Below, piece by piece: positions 36,020 to 45,543 of a DNA stretch of 64,000 bases (its first letter is position 1; each line of letters begins with the position of its first letter). The notes beneath the pieces are model-generated. The model did no database searches. It had not been told where the DNA came from and worked only from the letters and a program-made list of their open reading frames with translations. Location of the stretch: assembly GCA_016191465.1 (NCBI GenBank), contig JACPOP010000018.1:1-64000 (forward strand), read 5' to 3'. This DNA is from Chloroflexota bacterium. GTDB taxonomy: Bacteria; Chloroflexota; UBA6077; CF-72. The position numbers were made by a program, and so were the translations under genes.

Positions 36020-37408
36020 ATGAAACGGCTCATCTTCATCCTGGTGCTGGCCGTGCTCGCCGCCGCCGTCGTCTGGCCTCAGAAGCCGGGCAACTACATC
36101 CCCGGCGGCGACGCGCTTCCCGGCAGCCCAGGGGTCCGCATCGGAAGTTTCGTCCGCCAGGGCGCCCGGCTGGGCCTGGACCTCCAGGGCGGGACCCAGT
36201 TGACCTTGCAAGCAGACATGAGCAAGGTCGATCCATCCACCCGCGACACCGCGCTCAAAGGCGTGCTGAGTGTCCTGGAGCGGCGCATCAACGCCTATGG
36301 CGTAGCCGAGCCACAGATTCAAACTCGCGGTACCGATCGCATCATCGTTCAGCTCCCCGGTGTTCGCAACATCGAGGAGGCGAAGCAGCTGGTGGGACGA
36401 ACGGCGCAGCTCCAGTTCAAGGAGCAGGGGCCCAACGGCCAGTGGGTGAATGCCACCGGCGTCATCAACGGAGAGACCCGCGAGCTGACGGGGCGCTACC
36501 TGATCGCCGGTCGGCAGCAAGTCACCTTTCAGGGGCGCGGGGGCCTTCCAGAGGTTGCCTTTGAATTCAACGCCGAGGGTGCCGAGCTCTTCCAGCAGAT
36601 TTCGAGCCGATTGATTGGCAGGCCGCTGGGGATCTTTCTGGATCAGGACCTCGTCTCGGCGCCCACCGTGAACGCGGTAATCTCCTCGAACGGCGTGATC
36701 ACGGGGCTGTCCCTGGAAGAGGCGCGCCTCCTTGCTATCCAGTTGAACGCGGGTGCGCTCCCGGTCCCGGTGAGCATCGAGGAGGAGCGCACCGTGGATG
36801 CAACGCTCGGCGCTGATTCGGTCCGCAAGAGCATCCTTGCGGGTGAGCTGGCGTTCCTCGTGGTCGGGCTCTTCATGCTGATTTACTACCGGCTCCCGGG
36901 GCTCGCCGCGGTCGGCGCGCTGATCGTGTACGGCCTGATCAGCCTCGCCACGTTCAAGCTCGTGCCAATCACCCTCACCCTCGCCGGCATTGCCGGCTTC
37001 ATTCTGTCGCTGGGGATGGCGGTTGACGCCAACATCCTGATCTTCGAGCGTATGAAGGAAGAGCTCCGCTCGGGCAAGTCACTGGCCGCGGCCATACACG
37101 CGGGCGAAGACCGCGCCTGGCCATCCATCCGTGACTCGAATTCGTCCACGCTCATCACGTGCCTGGTGCTGTACGTGTTTGGCTACCAGTTTGGGGCCAC
37201 CATCATCATGGGCTTCGCGCTGGTTCTTGGTATCGGCGTGGTGATCTCGCTGTTCTCAGCCATCTTCGTGACCAGGACGTTTTTGGACCTGGTCCTGAGC
37301 CAGCGCTGGGCGCACCGGTCGGGTCTCTTTGGCATGGACATCCAGCACTCGCTCGCCGAGCCTCGGACCCGGCGAGGCTCGACCGCCCCGTTGAGTGCCC
37401 GAGGTTAG
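36020..37408 (+). CDS. secD: Protein-export membrane protein SecD
   Basis: 462 residues from ATG 36020; the 21-codon upstream extension is not SecD-like. SecDF uses the proton gradient to pull proteins out of the Sec channel. One N-terminal helix, then a periplasmic P1 region starting RLGLDLQGGTQLTLQAD (DLxGG motif), and RINAYGVAEPQIQTRG. Five C-terminal helices include GMAVDANILIFERMKEEL, carrying the functional Asp. A TATAAC box lies at 36005-36010, only 10 bases before the ATG; if used, the transcript would have almost no leader. secF follows after 14 bp. Confidence 0.96.
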   Translation: MKRLIFILVLAVLAAAVVWPQKPGNYIPGGDALPGSPGVRIGSFVRQGARLGLDLQGGTQLTLQADMSKVDPSTRDTALKGVLSVLERRINAYGVAEPQIQTRGTDRIIVQLPGVRNIEEAKQLVGRTAQLQFKEQGPNGQWVNATGVINGETRELTGRYLIAGRQQVTFQGRGGLPEVAFEFNAEGAELFQQISSRLIGRPLGIFLDQDLVSAPTVNAVISSNGVITGLSLEEARLLAIQLNAGALPVPVSIEEERTVDATLGADSVRKSILAGELAFLVVGLFMLIYYRLPGLAAVGALIVYGLISLATFKLVPITLTLAGIAGFILSLGMAVDANILIFERMKEELRSGKSLAAAIHAGEDRAWPSIRDSNSSTLITCLVLYVFGYQFGATIIMGFALVLGIGVVISLFSAIFVTRTFLDLVLSQRWAHRSGLFGMDIQHSLAEPRTRRGSTAPLSARG

Positions 37409-37422
37409 GGAAGAAGCCGCCA

Positions 37423-38394
37423 GTGTTCAACTTCGTCCGCAACCGTCGGAACTTCTACGCGATCTCGCTGCTGGTGATGATCCCGGGCCTGATCTCGCTC
37501 GTCCTGCCGGGCGGTCTCCGCCCGGGCATCGACTTCACCAGCGGCACGCTGATGACGATCCGTTTCGAGCAGCCGGTGGATCAGCAAGAGCTTCGGGATG
37601 CCTTCGCCACGCTCGGGCACGGCGAGGCCGTCGTCCAGCGCTCCGGGGACAACACCTTCGTCGTACGCAGCCGTCCATTCGCGCAGGCCCAGCAGGGTGA
37701 TACCCCCGAGTCGGTGCAGGTCTCGGAGCGGCAGACCGTGCAGGATGCCCTTGCCGGGCGGTTCGGCCCGACCGAGATCCTGAACCTCGACCAGGTCTCG
37801 GCCACAATTGCCGAAGAAATCGTCCGCTACGCCGTCGTGGCGGTCGCCGTTGCCTCGGCCTTCATCCTCTTCTATCTAGCCTGGGCCTTCCGCAAGGTGC
37901 AGTTCCCCTGGCGCTACGGCTCAACCGCGGTGATCGCCCTGGTCCACGATGCGGTGGTCGTCCTCGGCGTCTTTTCCATCCTTGGGCGCGTGTTCCCCAT
38001 CGAGCTCGAGGCAACCTTCATCGTGGCAGTACTCACGGTCATCGGGTTCTCCGTGCACGACACCATCGTGGTGTTTGACCGCATCCGGGAAAATTTCATC
38101 CGCCACCAGGGCGAGAGCCTGGAAGACGTGGTGAATCACAGCCTGATGCAAACTATCGGTCGCTCCCTGAACACGTCCCTGACCGTCATCCTGACGCTGA
38201 CGGTGCTGCTGCTCTTCGGCGGCGTCACCATTCGGACGTTCGTGCTGGCACTGCTGGTAGGGATCACCACCGGGACGTATTCCTCGATCTTCGTGGCAAG
38301 CATGCTCCTGGTGAGCTGGCACAACGGCGAGATCGAACGGCTGTTCTTCTGGCGGCGGAGCCGCTCCCCGGCGCTGCCTGCCGCGGCGGCTTGA
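37423..38394 (+). CDS. secF: Protein-export membrane protein SecF
   Basis: 323 residues from GTG 37423; the longer frame overlaps secD and is a shadow there. Motifs: FVRNRRNFYAISLLVMI, the PGIDFTSGTLM variant of the family GIDFxGG sequence, YLAWAFRKVQFPWRYG, and the conserved VLTVIGFSVHDTIVVFDRIREN, with Asp and Arg essential in the family. Six helices are expected. Forms SecDF with the adjacent SecD; it ends 47 bp from the convergent manC gene. Confidence 0.96.
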   Translation: MFNFVRNRRNFYAISLLVMIPGLISLVLPGGLRPGIDFTSGTLMTIRFEQPVDQQELRDAFATLGHGEAVVQRSGDNTFVVRSRPFAQAQQGDTPESVQVSERQTVQDALAGRFGPTEILNLDQVSATIAEEIVRYAVVAVAVASAFILFYLAWAFRKVQFPWRYGSTAVIALVHDAVVVLGVFSILGRVFPIELEATFIVAVLTVIGFSVHDTIVVFDRIRENFIRHQGESLEDVVNHSLMQTIGRSLNTSLTVILTLTVLLLFGGVTIRTFVLALLVGITTGTYSSIFVASMLLVSWHNGEIERLFFWRRSRSPALPAAAA

Positions 38395-38441
38395 CCGAGA
38401 ACGCTCTGGCGCCCGTCGGCCGGGCTACGGCCTGTTGGACG

Positions 38442-39521
38442 TTACAGCAGCTCGAGCGCGCCGTCCGACTGCAAGCGCTTGACGATGAGCTTCACATCCT
38501 GGGTACGGCCGCGGTCGCACACGAACACCACGTCGGGCGTCTCAACCACCACTAAGTCCTCGACGCCCACGGTGGCGACTGTGCGACTCGCCGAATAGAC
38601 GAGCGTTCCCGTCGTGTCTACCGCCAGGTGCCTGCCCGGGCCAGCCGATGCGTTCCCTGCCTCGTCCTTGGCAAGCACGTCCCAGAGCTCAGACCACGAC
38701 CCGATGTCACTCCAGCGGAAGGTGGCCGGCAGCGTCGCCACGTTCGGCGCATTTTCGAGGATCCCATTGTCAATGGTCTCCTTCGGGGCACTGGGATACA
38801 CCTCTTCGATTCGCTCGAGAGGGACGGATGTGAGCACCTGGTAGATCTCCGGCTGCAGGGTACGGAACGCCGCGAGAATCGCGTCGTTCCGCCACACGAA
38901 GACCCCGGGGTTCCACAGGTACTCGCCGCTCTGGACGTAGCGTCGGGCGGTCTCCAGGTCCGGCTTCTCCACGAACCGCTCCACTCGATGGAGTGGATAT
39001 CCCTGGACGTCGCGCAGGTGCTCGGCTTGATGGATGTACCCATACCCGGTGGCCGGGTACTGCGGTCGTAAGCCCGTGGTGACGAGGTACGCGCCACCTG
39101 AAGCCGCCTCGAGCGCGGCGGACAGTGTGCGGCGAAACTCGTCGTCATCCAGGATGAACGCGTCGGCGTGCAGCGAGGCCCAGGTTGCGCCGGGCGCTCG
39201 GGACTGAATGTGGAGCGCACCCAGGAGCAATGCCGCCGCCGTGTTGCGGCGGGTCGCCTCGACCACGATGTTCTCACGCGGGATCTCCGGCAACTGGGCG
39301 TGGAGATCCTCCGAGTGCGACCGTTCCGTGATGACCAGGATGCGCTCCGCCGGCACGAGCGGCAGCACGCGATCGACGGTCTGCTGGATGAGGCTGCGCT
39401 GGCTGACCAGGCTGAGCAGTTGCTTGGGACGGTGGCCGCGGCTGAGCGGCCAGAGGCGGGTTCCCTCACCCCCGGCCAGGATGGCGACGTACGCGCCGTC
39501 TGGTGCCCGGGGCTCAGCCAC
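38442..39521 (-). CDS. manC: Mannose-1-phosphate guanylyltransferase
   Basis: 359 residues from GTG 39521; upstream codons lie in the epimerase gene. Makes GDP-mannose. Motifs: VAILAGGEGTRLWPLSRGHRPKQLL (nucleotide and phosphate binding), VVEATRRNTAAALLLGA, ERFVEKPDLETA, GEYLWNPGVFVWR, and FRWSDIGSWSELW. There is no fused isomerase domain, as in short ManC forms. Its start overlaps the epimerase stop by 8 bp, so the two are coupled. Product would feed the GDP-sugar SDRs at 31466-33530. Confidence 0.94.
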   Translation of the reverse strand: MAEPRAPDGAYVAILAGGEGTRLWPLSRGHRPKQLLSLVSQRSLIQQTVDRVLPLVPAERILVITERSHSEDLHAQLPEIPRENIVVEATRRNTAAALLLGALHIQSRAPGATWASLHADAFILDDDEFRRTLSAALEAASGGAYLVTTGLRPQYPATGYGYIHQAEHLRDVQGYPLHRVERFVEKPDLETARRYVQSGEYLWNPGVFVWRNDAILAAFRTLQPEIYQVLTSVPLERIEEVYPSAPKETIDNGILENAPNVATLPATFRWSDIGSWSELWDVLAKDEAGNASAGPGRHLAVDTTGTLVYSASRTVATVGVEDLVVVETPDVVFVCDRGRTQDVKLIVKRLQSDGALELL

Positions 39522-40446
39522 CGACCTGTTCCTGGAAGTACGAATAGGTCTCCGCCAGGCCCTGTCGCAGCGCCATGCGCGGGGACCAGCCAAGCTCTCG
39601 CGATGCCAAAGACGGGTTCAGCGCGATGCGCTGGACGTCGCCCTGGCGAGCCTGGCCGTAGCTCGGTGGGCGGCTGTAGCCCGCGATCTCCGCCAGGAGG
39701 TCGAAGATTTCCTGGATCGTCGTCTCGATGCCTGTGCCTATGTTCACCGCCGCGCCCGCGCCACGCTGGAGGGCTGCCACGCTGGCATCGGCGCAGTCTC
39801 CGACATACACGAAGTCTCGGCTCTGTTGGCCGGTGCCATCAATGGTGACGGGCTGGCCCGCTGCCATTCGGGTCGCGAAGACCGCAATGACCGCGCCCTC
39901 CTCTCGAATGCCCTGTCGCGGTCCATAGACGTTCGCGTACCGAACAACGCTGTATTCCAGGCCGAAGGTGCGCTGGTACACCCCCAGCCACGCCTCAAGG
40001 GCCTGCTTGCTGGCGCCGTACGGCGAGAGGGGTCGAACGGGCGCGTCCTCGGCCAGCGGGATACACGCGGGATCAGGCTCGCCATACATGGCGCCGCCCG
40101 ACGAGGCGTAGATGAACTTACTGACGCCGACCTGCGCCGACTGCTTGAGCAGGTTGAGCCCGCCCAGGACGTTGACGCTGGCATCATAAACGGGGTCTGC
40201 CACGGAGGCTGGCACATTGGCCTGCGCGGCGTGATGGTTCACCACGTTGGGACGGAAATCCGTGAAGACGCCCTCCAGCGCTGCATCACGGATATCCACC
40301 GTGTACAGCTTCACGCCTGCCGGCACGTTAGCGCGTGAGCCAGTTACCAGGTTGTCGACGACTGCGACCTCGTGGCCCAGCGCAAGATACCGATCGACGA
40401 CGTGTGAACCAATGAAGCCGGCTCCGCCGGTGACGAGAATCCGCAC
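39514..40446 (-). CDS. NAD-dependent sugar epimerase (GalE-like)
   Basis: 310 residues from GTG 40446. Extended SDR: VTGGAGFIGSHVVDRYLA cofactor loop, NHHAAQANVPASV, SSGGAMYGEP, SPYGASKQALE (YxxxK), YANVYGPRQ, and GTGQQSRDFVYVGDCADA. It looks like UDP-glucose/N-acetylglucosamine 4-epimerases; the exact substrate is uncertain. It is encoded upstream of and overlapping manC, so it likely provides another nucleotide sugar for the same glycan. The 120-bp gap to pyrG contains two small hairpins. Confidence 0.9.
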   Translation of the reverse strand: MRILVTGGAGFIGSHVVDRYLALGHEVAVVDNLVTGSRANVPAGVKLYTVDIRDAALEGVFTDFRPNVVNHHAAQANVPASVADPVYDASVNVLGGLNLLKQSAQVGVSKFIYASSGGAMYGEPDPACIPLAEDAPVRPLSPYGASKQALEAWLGVYQRTFGLEYSVVRYANVYGPRQGIREEGAVIAVFATRMAAGQPVTIDGTGQQSRDFVYVGDCADASVAALQRGAGAAVNIGTGIETTIQEIFDLLAEIAGYSRPPSYGQARQGDVQRIALNPSLASRELGWSPRMALRQGLAETYSYFQEQVGG

Positions 40447-40472
40447 CGGCGCAGGATAGCCGAAGCGTGTCC

Positions 40473-40559
40473 GTCCACTTCGCCCAAGCGAGTGGACCCT
40501 CCTGTGGCATGTTTCTACGACACTCTCGGCACTCGCTGAGCGTGCTCTACGACGAGCAC
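40473..40559. promoter_or_regulatory. Two hairpins between pyrG and the epimerase gene
   Basis: Hairpin 1, 40473-40497: GTCCACTTCGC and GCGAGTGGAC around a CCAA loop, with one bulged base. Hairpin 2, 40542-40559: GTGCTC, TACGAC, GAGCAC, just past the pyrG stop. Neither has a T-run on the minus strand. They may end or attenuate the pyrG transcript before the epimerase-manC pair. The 14-base string shared with 26459-26472 lies between them (40505-40518, minus). Confidence 0.4.
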
Positions 40560-40566
40560 CAGGTGG

Positions 40567-42249
40567 TTAGGCGGCGAGTCGCGGCGCGCTCGGCTCCACG
40601 TCCACATCCGTGGCTGCCTCGAGCGGCAGTTGCTCGCCTGCCTGGACCACGGATGCCGCCACGAAATCGCGGAACAGCGGGTGCGGGCGGTTGGGCCGGC
40701 TCTTGAACTCGGGATGGAACTGGCTGCCGACCATGAACGGGTGGTCGCGCACCTCCGCGACCTCTACCAGGCGCCCATCCGGTGACGTGCCCGAGAACAC
40801 CAGTCCGCGCGCCTGGAGCGGCTCGCGGAAATCATTGTTAAACTCATACCGATGGCGGTGCCGCTCGAACACGATCGTGGCGCCGTACGCCGCCGAAGCG
40901 CGGGTCCCCGGGTGCACCGCGCACGGGTAGACACCTAGCCGCATCGTGGCCCCCTTGTCCTCGACGTCGCGCTGCTCCGGCAGCAGGTCTATCACGGGGT
41001 ATTTCGTAAAGAGATCAAACTCAGTTGAGTTCGCATCTTCGGTCCCGAACGCGAAACGCGCGAACTCGATGCACAGTACCTGCATGCCGAGACAGAGGCC
41101 AAGGTACGGGATGCCGTGCTCACGGGCGAAGCGGGCCGCGCGGATCTTGCCCTCAACACCGCGGTAGCCGAACCCGCCCGGCACCACGATCCCGTGCAGG
41201 CCTTCGAGCGCATGCTCCCACTCATCCAGCCGTTCCAGCTCCTGGGCGTCGATGAACCGCAGGCTGAGCTTGCGGTGGTGCGCCCAGGCGGCGTGGCTTA
41301 ACGACTCGCGGACCGAGATGTAGGCATCCTCGAGGCCCACGTACTTGCCAACGATGCCAATGACAACTTCCTCTTTCACCGTCCGGGACCGCTCAACCAG
41401 GCCTTCCCACGCGCGCAGATCCGATGGCTGGCACTCGAGCCGCAGGCGCTCCACGACGAAGTCGCCGAGCCCCTGGCGCTCCAGGACAAGCGGCACGTCG
41501 TAGATGGTGTCCGACGTCTCCAGCGGGATGACCGCGCGGCGATCAACATCGCAGAACAGCGCGATCTTGTCACGGATGTCGTCCGGCACCGGGTAATCGG
41601 AGCGGGTACAGATCACGTCCGGCTGGATCCCGATGGAGCGCAGCTCCTTGACGCTGTGCTGGGTCGGCTTCGTCTTCAGCTCCCGTGTCGCGCCGACGTG
41701 CGGCAGCAGGGTAACGTGGACGAACAGCACGCGCTCCGAGCCCAGCTCGCGGTGCATCTGCCGCAACGCTTCCAGGAACGGCAGGCATTCGATGTCGCCC
41801 ACCGTGCCGCCCACTTCTGCGATCACCACCTGTGCGCCGGTTTGGCGGGCGGCCCGGCCAATACGATCCTTGATCTCATTGGTGATGTGCGGCACGACCT
41901 GGATGGTGCCCCCCAGAAAATCACCGCGCCGCTCTCGGCCGATGACGGACGAGTAGACAGCGCCCGTGGTGAGGTTGGAGGCGCGCGTCAGGTTCTCGTC
42001 GATGAACCGTTCGTAGTGGCCCAGGTCAAGGTCTGTCTCGGCCCCATCCTCCGTGACGAACACCTCGCCGTGCTGGTACGGCGACATGGTTCCGGGATCG
42101 ACGTTGATATACGGGTCCAGCTTCACGATGCACACTGAGACGCCCCGCGCCTTCAGCAGGCGCCCAATGGACGCTACCGTGATGCCCTTGCCGACCGACG
42201 AGACGACCCCGCCCGAGACGAAAATGTACCGAGTGTCCGCGCCTTGCAC
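40567..42249 (-). CDS. pyrG: CTP synthase
   Basis: 560 residues from GTG 42249; amidates UTP to CTP with glutamine. The synthetase domain has [69 protein letters not shown], and [10 protein letters not shown]. The glutaminase domain has [10 protein letters not shown], the nucleophile in YLGLCLGMQ, and [10 protein letters not shown] with catalytic His and Glu. Everything is intact. It is preceded by a 503-bp gap with a strong hairpin element, and followed by the epimerase. Confidence 0.98.
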   Translation of the reverse strand: MQGADTRYIFVSGGVVSSVGKGITVASIGRLLKARGVSVCIVKLDPYINVDPGTMSPYQHGEVFVTEDGAETDLDLGHYERFIDENLTRASNLTTGAVYSSVIGRERRGDFLGGTIQVVPHITNEIKDRIGRAARQTGAQVVIAEVGGTVGDIECLPFLEALRQMHRELGSERVLFVHVTLLPHVGATRELKTKPTQHSVKELRSIGIQPDVICTRSDYPVPDDIRDKIALFCDVDRRAVIPLETSDTIYDVPLVLERQGLGDFVVERLRLECQPSDLRAWEGLVERSRTVKEEVVIGIVGKYVGLEDAYISVRESLSHAAWAHHRKLSLRFIDAQELERLDEWEHALEGLHGIVVPGGFGYRGVEGKIRAARFAREHGIPYLGLCLGMQVLCIEFARFAFGTEDANSTEFDLFTKYPVIDLLPEQRDVEDKGATMRLGVYPCAVHPGTRASAAYGATIVFERHRHRYEFNNDFREPLQARGLVFSGTSPDGRLVEVAEVRDHPFMVGSQFHPEFKSRPNRPHPLFRDFVAASVVQAGEQLPLEAATDVDVEPSAPRLAA

Positions 42250-42427
42250 GGACCTAGACCCTACGCGCTGGGCGCGGAATCTTCAATGCCGAAGTCTCGA
42301 ATTCGCGAGGTTGGGTGCCGGCCGGCGCGCTCCGGTCGCATGCCATCGCTTTCATGGCTCAGCCCAGGTGTGCCATGAACCTACACAGGTCCACCCGAAA
42401 GCAGCGCCGCCCCACAGCGCGAGACCC

Positions 42428-42495
42428 CTGGGTGCGCGGGCGTCCCCGCCCGCAACGTCGCCCGCGTCGGACGGGCCAGAGGCCCGCGCACCCAG
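42428..42495. repeat. REP-like hairpin element
   Basis: Perfect 14-bp arms CTGGGTGCGCGGGC (42428-42441) and GCCCGCGCACCCAG (42482-42495) around a 40-base GC-rich centre that itself can pair (CCCCGCCCG against CGGACGGG). Elements of the form CTGGGxGCGCGGGCGTCCCGCCCGC are, in my recollection, scattered through intergenic DNA of many GC-rich environmental genomes. Only one copy is in this window. Confidence 0.6.
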
Positions 42496-42531
42496 ACGAG
42501 GTGGCGAACAACCTTGCCTGAAACCAAATCC

Positions 42532-42732
42532 TCACGTCCGCCCCTGGAAGAACCTATCGGTCCAGGTGCCTTGCCGCTCCGATGGCTGCCACAAAATGAA
42601 CGGCGGATGGACCGTCGCCCGCACCTGCCGGCCGGCGCTGTCCGCGAACCACGTGATCGGGTGAGCTCGAACTGCGCCCCCAACCGGCTCTGATCCTCCA
42701 CGGGAGTGCGAACGGGGCAAAGTGCATGCCAT
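42532..42732 (-). CDS. Possible small protein or gene remnant
   Basis: A 66-residue minus-strand frame (ATG 42732) beginning just after the darA stop. Its second half reads like real protein (HPITWFADSAGRQVRA, then HPPFILWQ and GTWTDRFFQGRT), with aromatic residues unusual in chance frames of this composition; its first half does not. No family recognised. It could be a small coupled gene or a decayed 3' end. Confidence 0.25.
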   Translation of the reverse strand: MACTLPRSHSRGGSEPVGGAVRAHPITWFADSAGRQVRATVHPPFILWQPSERQGTWTDRFFQGRT

Positions 42733-42752
42733 GGGTCGGCGTGGCGCCGGCG

Positions 42753-43082
42753 TCAAATTCGCTCGAACCGGGCCACGTCGAGCACGAACACCGTGGCCCC
42801 GCCGACCTCCACCTCGACCGGGTACGGAAGGAAAAACTCGCCGGGCTCCATCACCGGCGGCACCGGATTGATGTGCTGCCGACGCGTGGTGCAGTTCTCG
42901 CGCACGATGCGCAGGACGTCGTCAACCTGCTGGTCCTCGATGCCCAGAAAGATCGTGGCGTTGGTGTCACGCAAGAAGCCGCCGGCGGTCTTGATGCGGG
43001 TGGTGCGGTATCCGGATTCGGTGAGCTGCGCCAGCAGGCCTCCGGCGTCCTCGGCCTGGACGACCATGACGATCATTTTCAT
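42753..43082 (-). CDS. darA: Cyclic-di-AMP receptor, PII-like (DarA/PstA family)
   Basis: 109 residues, normal family length. The N-terminus [49 protein letters not shown] matches the c-di-AMP-binding PII-like proteins, including the T-x-GGFLRxxNxT ligand loop. The long B-loop and LPYPVEVEVGGATVFVLDV tail are typical. Its ATG overlaps the tmk stop (ATGA-like 4-bp overlap), the same tmk-darA order seen in Firmicutes. What it regulates is unknown; two TrkA-type potassium regulators lie 5 kb away. Confidence 0.9.
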   Translation of the reverse strand: MKMIVMVVQAEDAGGLLAQLTESGYRTTRIKTAGGFLRDTNATIFLGIEDQQVDDVLRIVRENCTTRRQHINPVPPVMEPGEFFLPYPVEVEVGGATVFVLDVARFERI

Positions 43083-43753
43083 GGGGGGCTTGGGTCCTCG
43101 ATCAGTCGTTGCTGCACTGCGTGCCAGGCTTCAGCGGCCACGACTTCCGGATGGGACGTGGCGTCGAGGCGCACCCAGCGCTCCGGGTGTTCCGCGGCAA
43201 GCGCATGGTAGCCATCGCGGACCCGATTGTGAAACGCGAGCGTCTCAGCCTCGAACCGGTTCCACTCGGATGGTGAGGTGGCCCCCTGTCGCTGCTTGCG
43301 GGCCAGCCCCATTTCGGGCGTCACGTCCAACAGCAGCGTCAGGTCTGGGAGGAGCCCCTCGGTCGCCACCCGCATCACCATCCTGAGATCCTCCAGCGCG
43401 AGGCCATGGCCGAATCCCTGGTACGCATAGGTAGAGTCCACGTAGCGGTCGCAGAGCACGACAGTGCCGGAGCGCAGCGCCGGCCGAATCACGTCCTGGA
43501 CGAGCTGTGTTCGGGATGCCGCGAGGACCAATGCCTGCGCCAGCGGGGCGAAATGGAGCTCGCGCCGCAGGAGCAGTACATCACGCAGCACGTCCCCGAG
43601 CGGTGTTCCTCCCGGCTCCCTCGTGAGCAGGACTCGGCGCCCGTTGGCCTCAAGCCGAGCCGCGAGGGCGCGCCCAAGGAGCGACTTGCCGGAGCCTTCC
43701 GGCCCCTCCAACGTAATGAACAGGCCCCGGGTACGGCTGCCGGCCTCGCTCAA
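43079..43753 (-). CDS. tmk: Thymidylate kinase
   Basis: 224 residues; phosphorylates dTMP to dTDP. Motifs: [20 protein letters not shown] (P-loop), [36 protein letters not shown] (DR[YF]), and a LID region [17 protein letters not shown]. The TTG start at 43753 overlaps the stop of the upstream ATPase gene (TTGA), so translation is coupled; no better start exists before the P-loop. Coupled in turn to darA. Confidence 0.95.
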   Translation of the reverse strand: MSEAGSRTRGLFITLEGPEGSGKSLLGRALAARLEANGRRVLLTREPGGTPLGDVLRDVLLLRRELHFAPLAQALVLAASRTQLVQDVIRPALRSGTVVLCDRYVDSTYAYQGFGHGLALEDLRMVMRVATEGLLPDLTLLLDVTPEMGLARKQRQGATSPSEWNRFEAETLAFHNRVRDGYHALAAEHPERWVRLDATSHPEVVAAEAWHAVQQRLIEDPSPP

Positions 43754-45543
43754 TCGGACTTCGAGATCCGCACCCGGCGGTACGGCTCCTTACCGGTGCT
43801 CCGCGACGCGAGACTGTGCTGTTCCGCGAGCTGGTGCTGCAGGCGGCGGATGTACGCATTCTGGGGGGAGAGCTCCACCGGCCGCGAGGTTTGGATGACC
43901 TCGTTGATGGCGTCCTGCGTCTCGACAAGCGCTGTCTGGTCACCACTGATCACCGGGGTCTGCTCCAGGTGTGCCAGGCGAAAGAGCGCCTCGTCGATCT
44001 GGCCGGCTGCGTTGCTCCTGACCACGTACACCGGGACACCGTTCGCCTCGGCATCCCTCAGCGCCTGCGGCTTCTTCCGGTAGTAGTTCCGCACGGTCAG
44101 CACGACCTCGGCCTCGTCCTGGTCGCCGACGACGGTTGCAGGAATGCCCAGCGCCTTGATCTGGTTTTCCAGACGCGACCGGTTGACTCCGAAAGGGTAG
44201 ATGCGGAGCAGCGGCTTCATGGTCCGGGGGCGGGGCTCAACAGCACCCTCGATGGTCGCCGGCTCCAGGGCGGCAACGGGCGCTCGACGGTCAATGCGCG
44301 GAGTCGCGCGGCGCTCTTCCATGCCGTATTCGTCCACGTACACCGACCCGCGGCCACGGTTGCTGCGCTGGCCGGGGGCCGCCGCGTGCGACCCGAACGG
44401 CCCGCGGTCGATCACGCCGAGCCGAGCCGGCTGGGTGAGCGGCTCCTCGATTATCACCTCGCCCGCGGAACCTCGGCGGCGCACGGTTGGGAGCGCCGGC
44501 TGGCCGCGCAAAATCGTGTCCACGACCTCCGCCACGTTCTCGTGGACTGCCACGAGGTTCCAGTTCTGAATCTCTACCACCACGTCGAACGTGGGTGGAG
44601 CCTTGCGCTCCAGCACGGACTTCTGCGTACCACGCCGCCGCGCTTCCTCGTCGCTGAGGGTGACTGACTGGATTCCGCCGGCGAGATCGGAGAGCGTCGG
44701 GTTCAGCAGCAGGTTCTCCAGCGTGTTGCCGTGGGCAGTCGCCACCAACTGCACGCCGCGCTCGGCGATCGTCCGCGCCGCTCCAGCTTCGAGCTCCGTG
44801 CCAATCTCGTCGATGACAATAACCTCCGGCATGTGGTTTTCCACCGCCTCGATCATCACCGCGTGCTGCGCCGATGGGGTCGGCACCTGCATTCGGCGCG
44901 CCCGACCCACAGCGGGGTGCGGGATGTCGCCGTCGCCGCCGATCTCGTTGGACGTGTCGACGATCATCACCCGCTTGCGCAGGTCGTCGGCAAGAACTCG
45001 TGCCGCTTCTCGCAAAAGGGTGGTCTTGCCGACGCCCGGCCGCCCCATCATCAGAATGCTGCGTCCCGACTCCACGATGTCCCGGATGATGGTGATCGTG
45101 CCAAACACGGCGCGGCCCACCCGGCAGGTGATGCCAACGACTCGACCTTCTCGATTCCGGATCGCCGAAATGCGGTGAAGGGTCCGCTCGATGCCCGCGC
45201 GGTTGTCATCGCCGAAGAGTCCAATGCGCTGGACCACGTAATCCAGGTCGGTCGAGTCGACCGACCGCTCCGCCAGGATCACCTCGGCGCCCGGCAACCG
45301 GGCCGCGGGCTCACGCCCGAGGTCCATCACCACCTCGAGCAGATCGGAGCGGTTGGGCATGGTGCGAAGTGGCTCGCAGATGAACGGCGGCAGCACGGCG
45401 AGCAACTGCTCGAGGTCGTCCGCGACGACGCGCTGGATCGGACCGCCCGCGTGCTCGGAGGCCGGGCTCGCCTCGGCATCAGGCCCCGATGCCGACAGAT
45501 CTGGAAGTCGGTCTTGTGCGTGCGTCGTAGGGCTATCCCCCAA
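43750..45543 (-). CDS. R3H-domain AAA ATPase (SpoIIIAA/ycf45-like)
   Basis: 597 residues from TTG 45543; upstream codons lie within the GNAT gene. After an acidic linker, the region [14 protein letters not shown] leads into a secretion-type/SpoIIIAA-like ATPase: [25 protein letters not shown] (Walker A), [29 protein letters not shown], and [14 protein letters not shown] (Walker B). A variable linker follows. The last 30 residues form an R3H nucleic-acid-binding motif ([21 protein letters not shown], wait-free core R-x3-H). Proteins of this layout occur in Firmicutes, Cyanobacteria, plastids and Chloroflexota; cellular role is unsettled. Coupled to tmk by TTGA. Confidence 0.88.
   Translation of the reverse strand: MGDSPTTHAQDRLPDLSASGPDAEASPASEHAGGPIQRVVADDLEQLLAVLPPFICEPLRTMPNRSDLLEVVMDLGREPAARLPGAEVILAERSVDSTDLDYVVQRIGLFGDDNRAGIERTLHRISAIRNREGRVVGITCRVGRAVFGTITIIRDIVESGRSILMMGRPGVGKTTLLREAARVLADDLRKRVMIVDTSNEIGGDGDIPHPAVGRARRMQVPTPSAQHAVMIEAVENHMPEVIVIDEIGTELEAGAARTIAERGVQLVATAHGNTLENLLLNPTLSDLAGGIQSVTLSDEEARRRGTQKSVLERKAPPTFDVVVEIQNWNLVAVHENVAEVVDTILRGQPALPTVRRRGSAGEVIIEEPLTQPARLGVIDRGPFGSHAAAPGQRSNRGRGSVYVDEYGMEERRATPRIDRRAPVAALEPATIEGAVEPRPRTMKPLLRIYPFGVNRSRLENQIKALGIPATVVGDQDEAEVVLTVRNYYRKKPQALRDAEANGVPVYVVRSNAAGQIDEALFRLAHLEQTPVISGDQTALVETQDAINEVIQTSRPVELSPQNAYIRRLQHQLAEQHSLASRSTGKEPYRRVRISKSD

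Larger units (their letters stand above)
42250..42752. other. Gap between darA and pyrG
   Basis: A 503-base stretch with a 68-bp hairpin element (42428-42495) and one weak minus-strand frame (42532-42732), both listed separately. The pyrG promoter should lie at its low-coordinate end. Other frames here (for example minus 42381-42701) are Arg/Gly-rich noise. Confidence 0.4.

Noticed and set aside
39208-40338. A 376-codon plus-strand frame across the manC/epimerase region
   Set aside because: It is opposite two intact SDR/nucleotidyltransferase genes with overlapping coupled starts; no domain is recognisable in it.
40473-40497. Intrinsic terminator for pyrG
   Set aside because: The hairpin is good, but no run of U follows on the minus strand, so I list it only as a possible structure.
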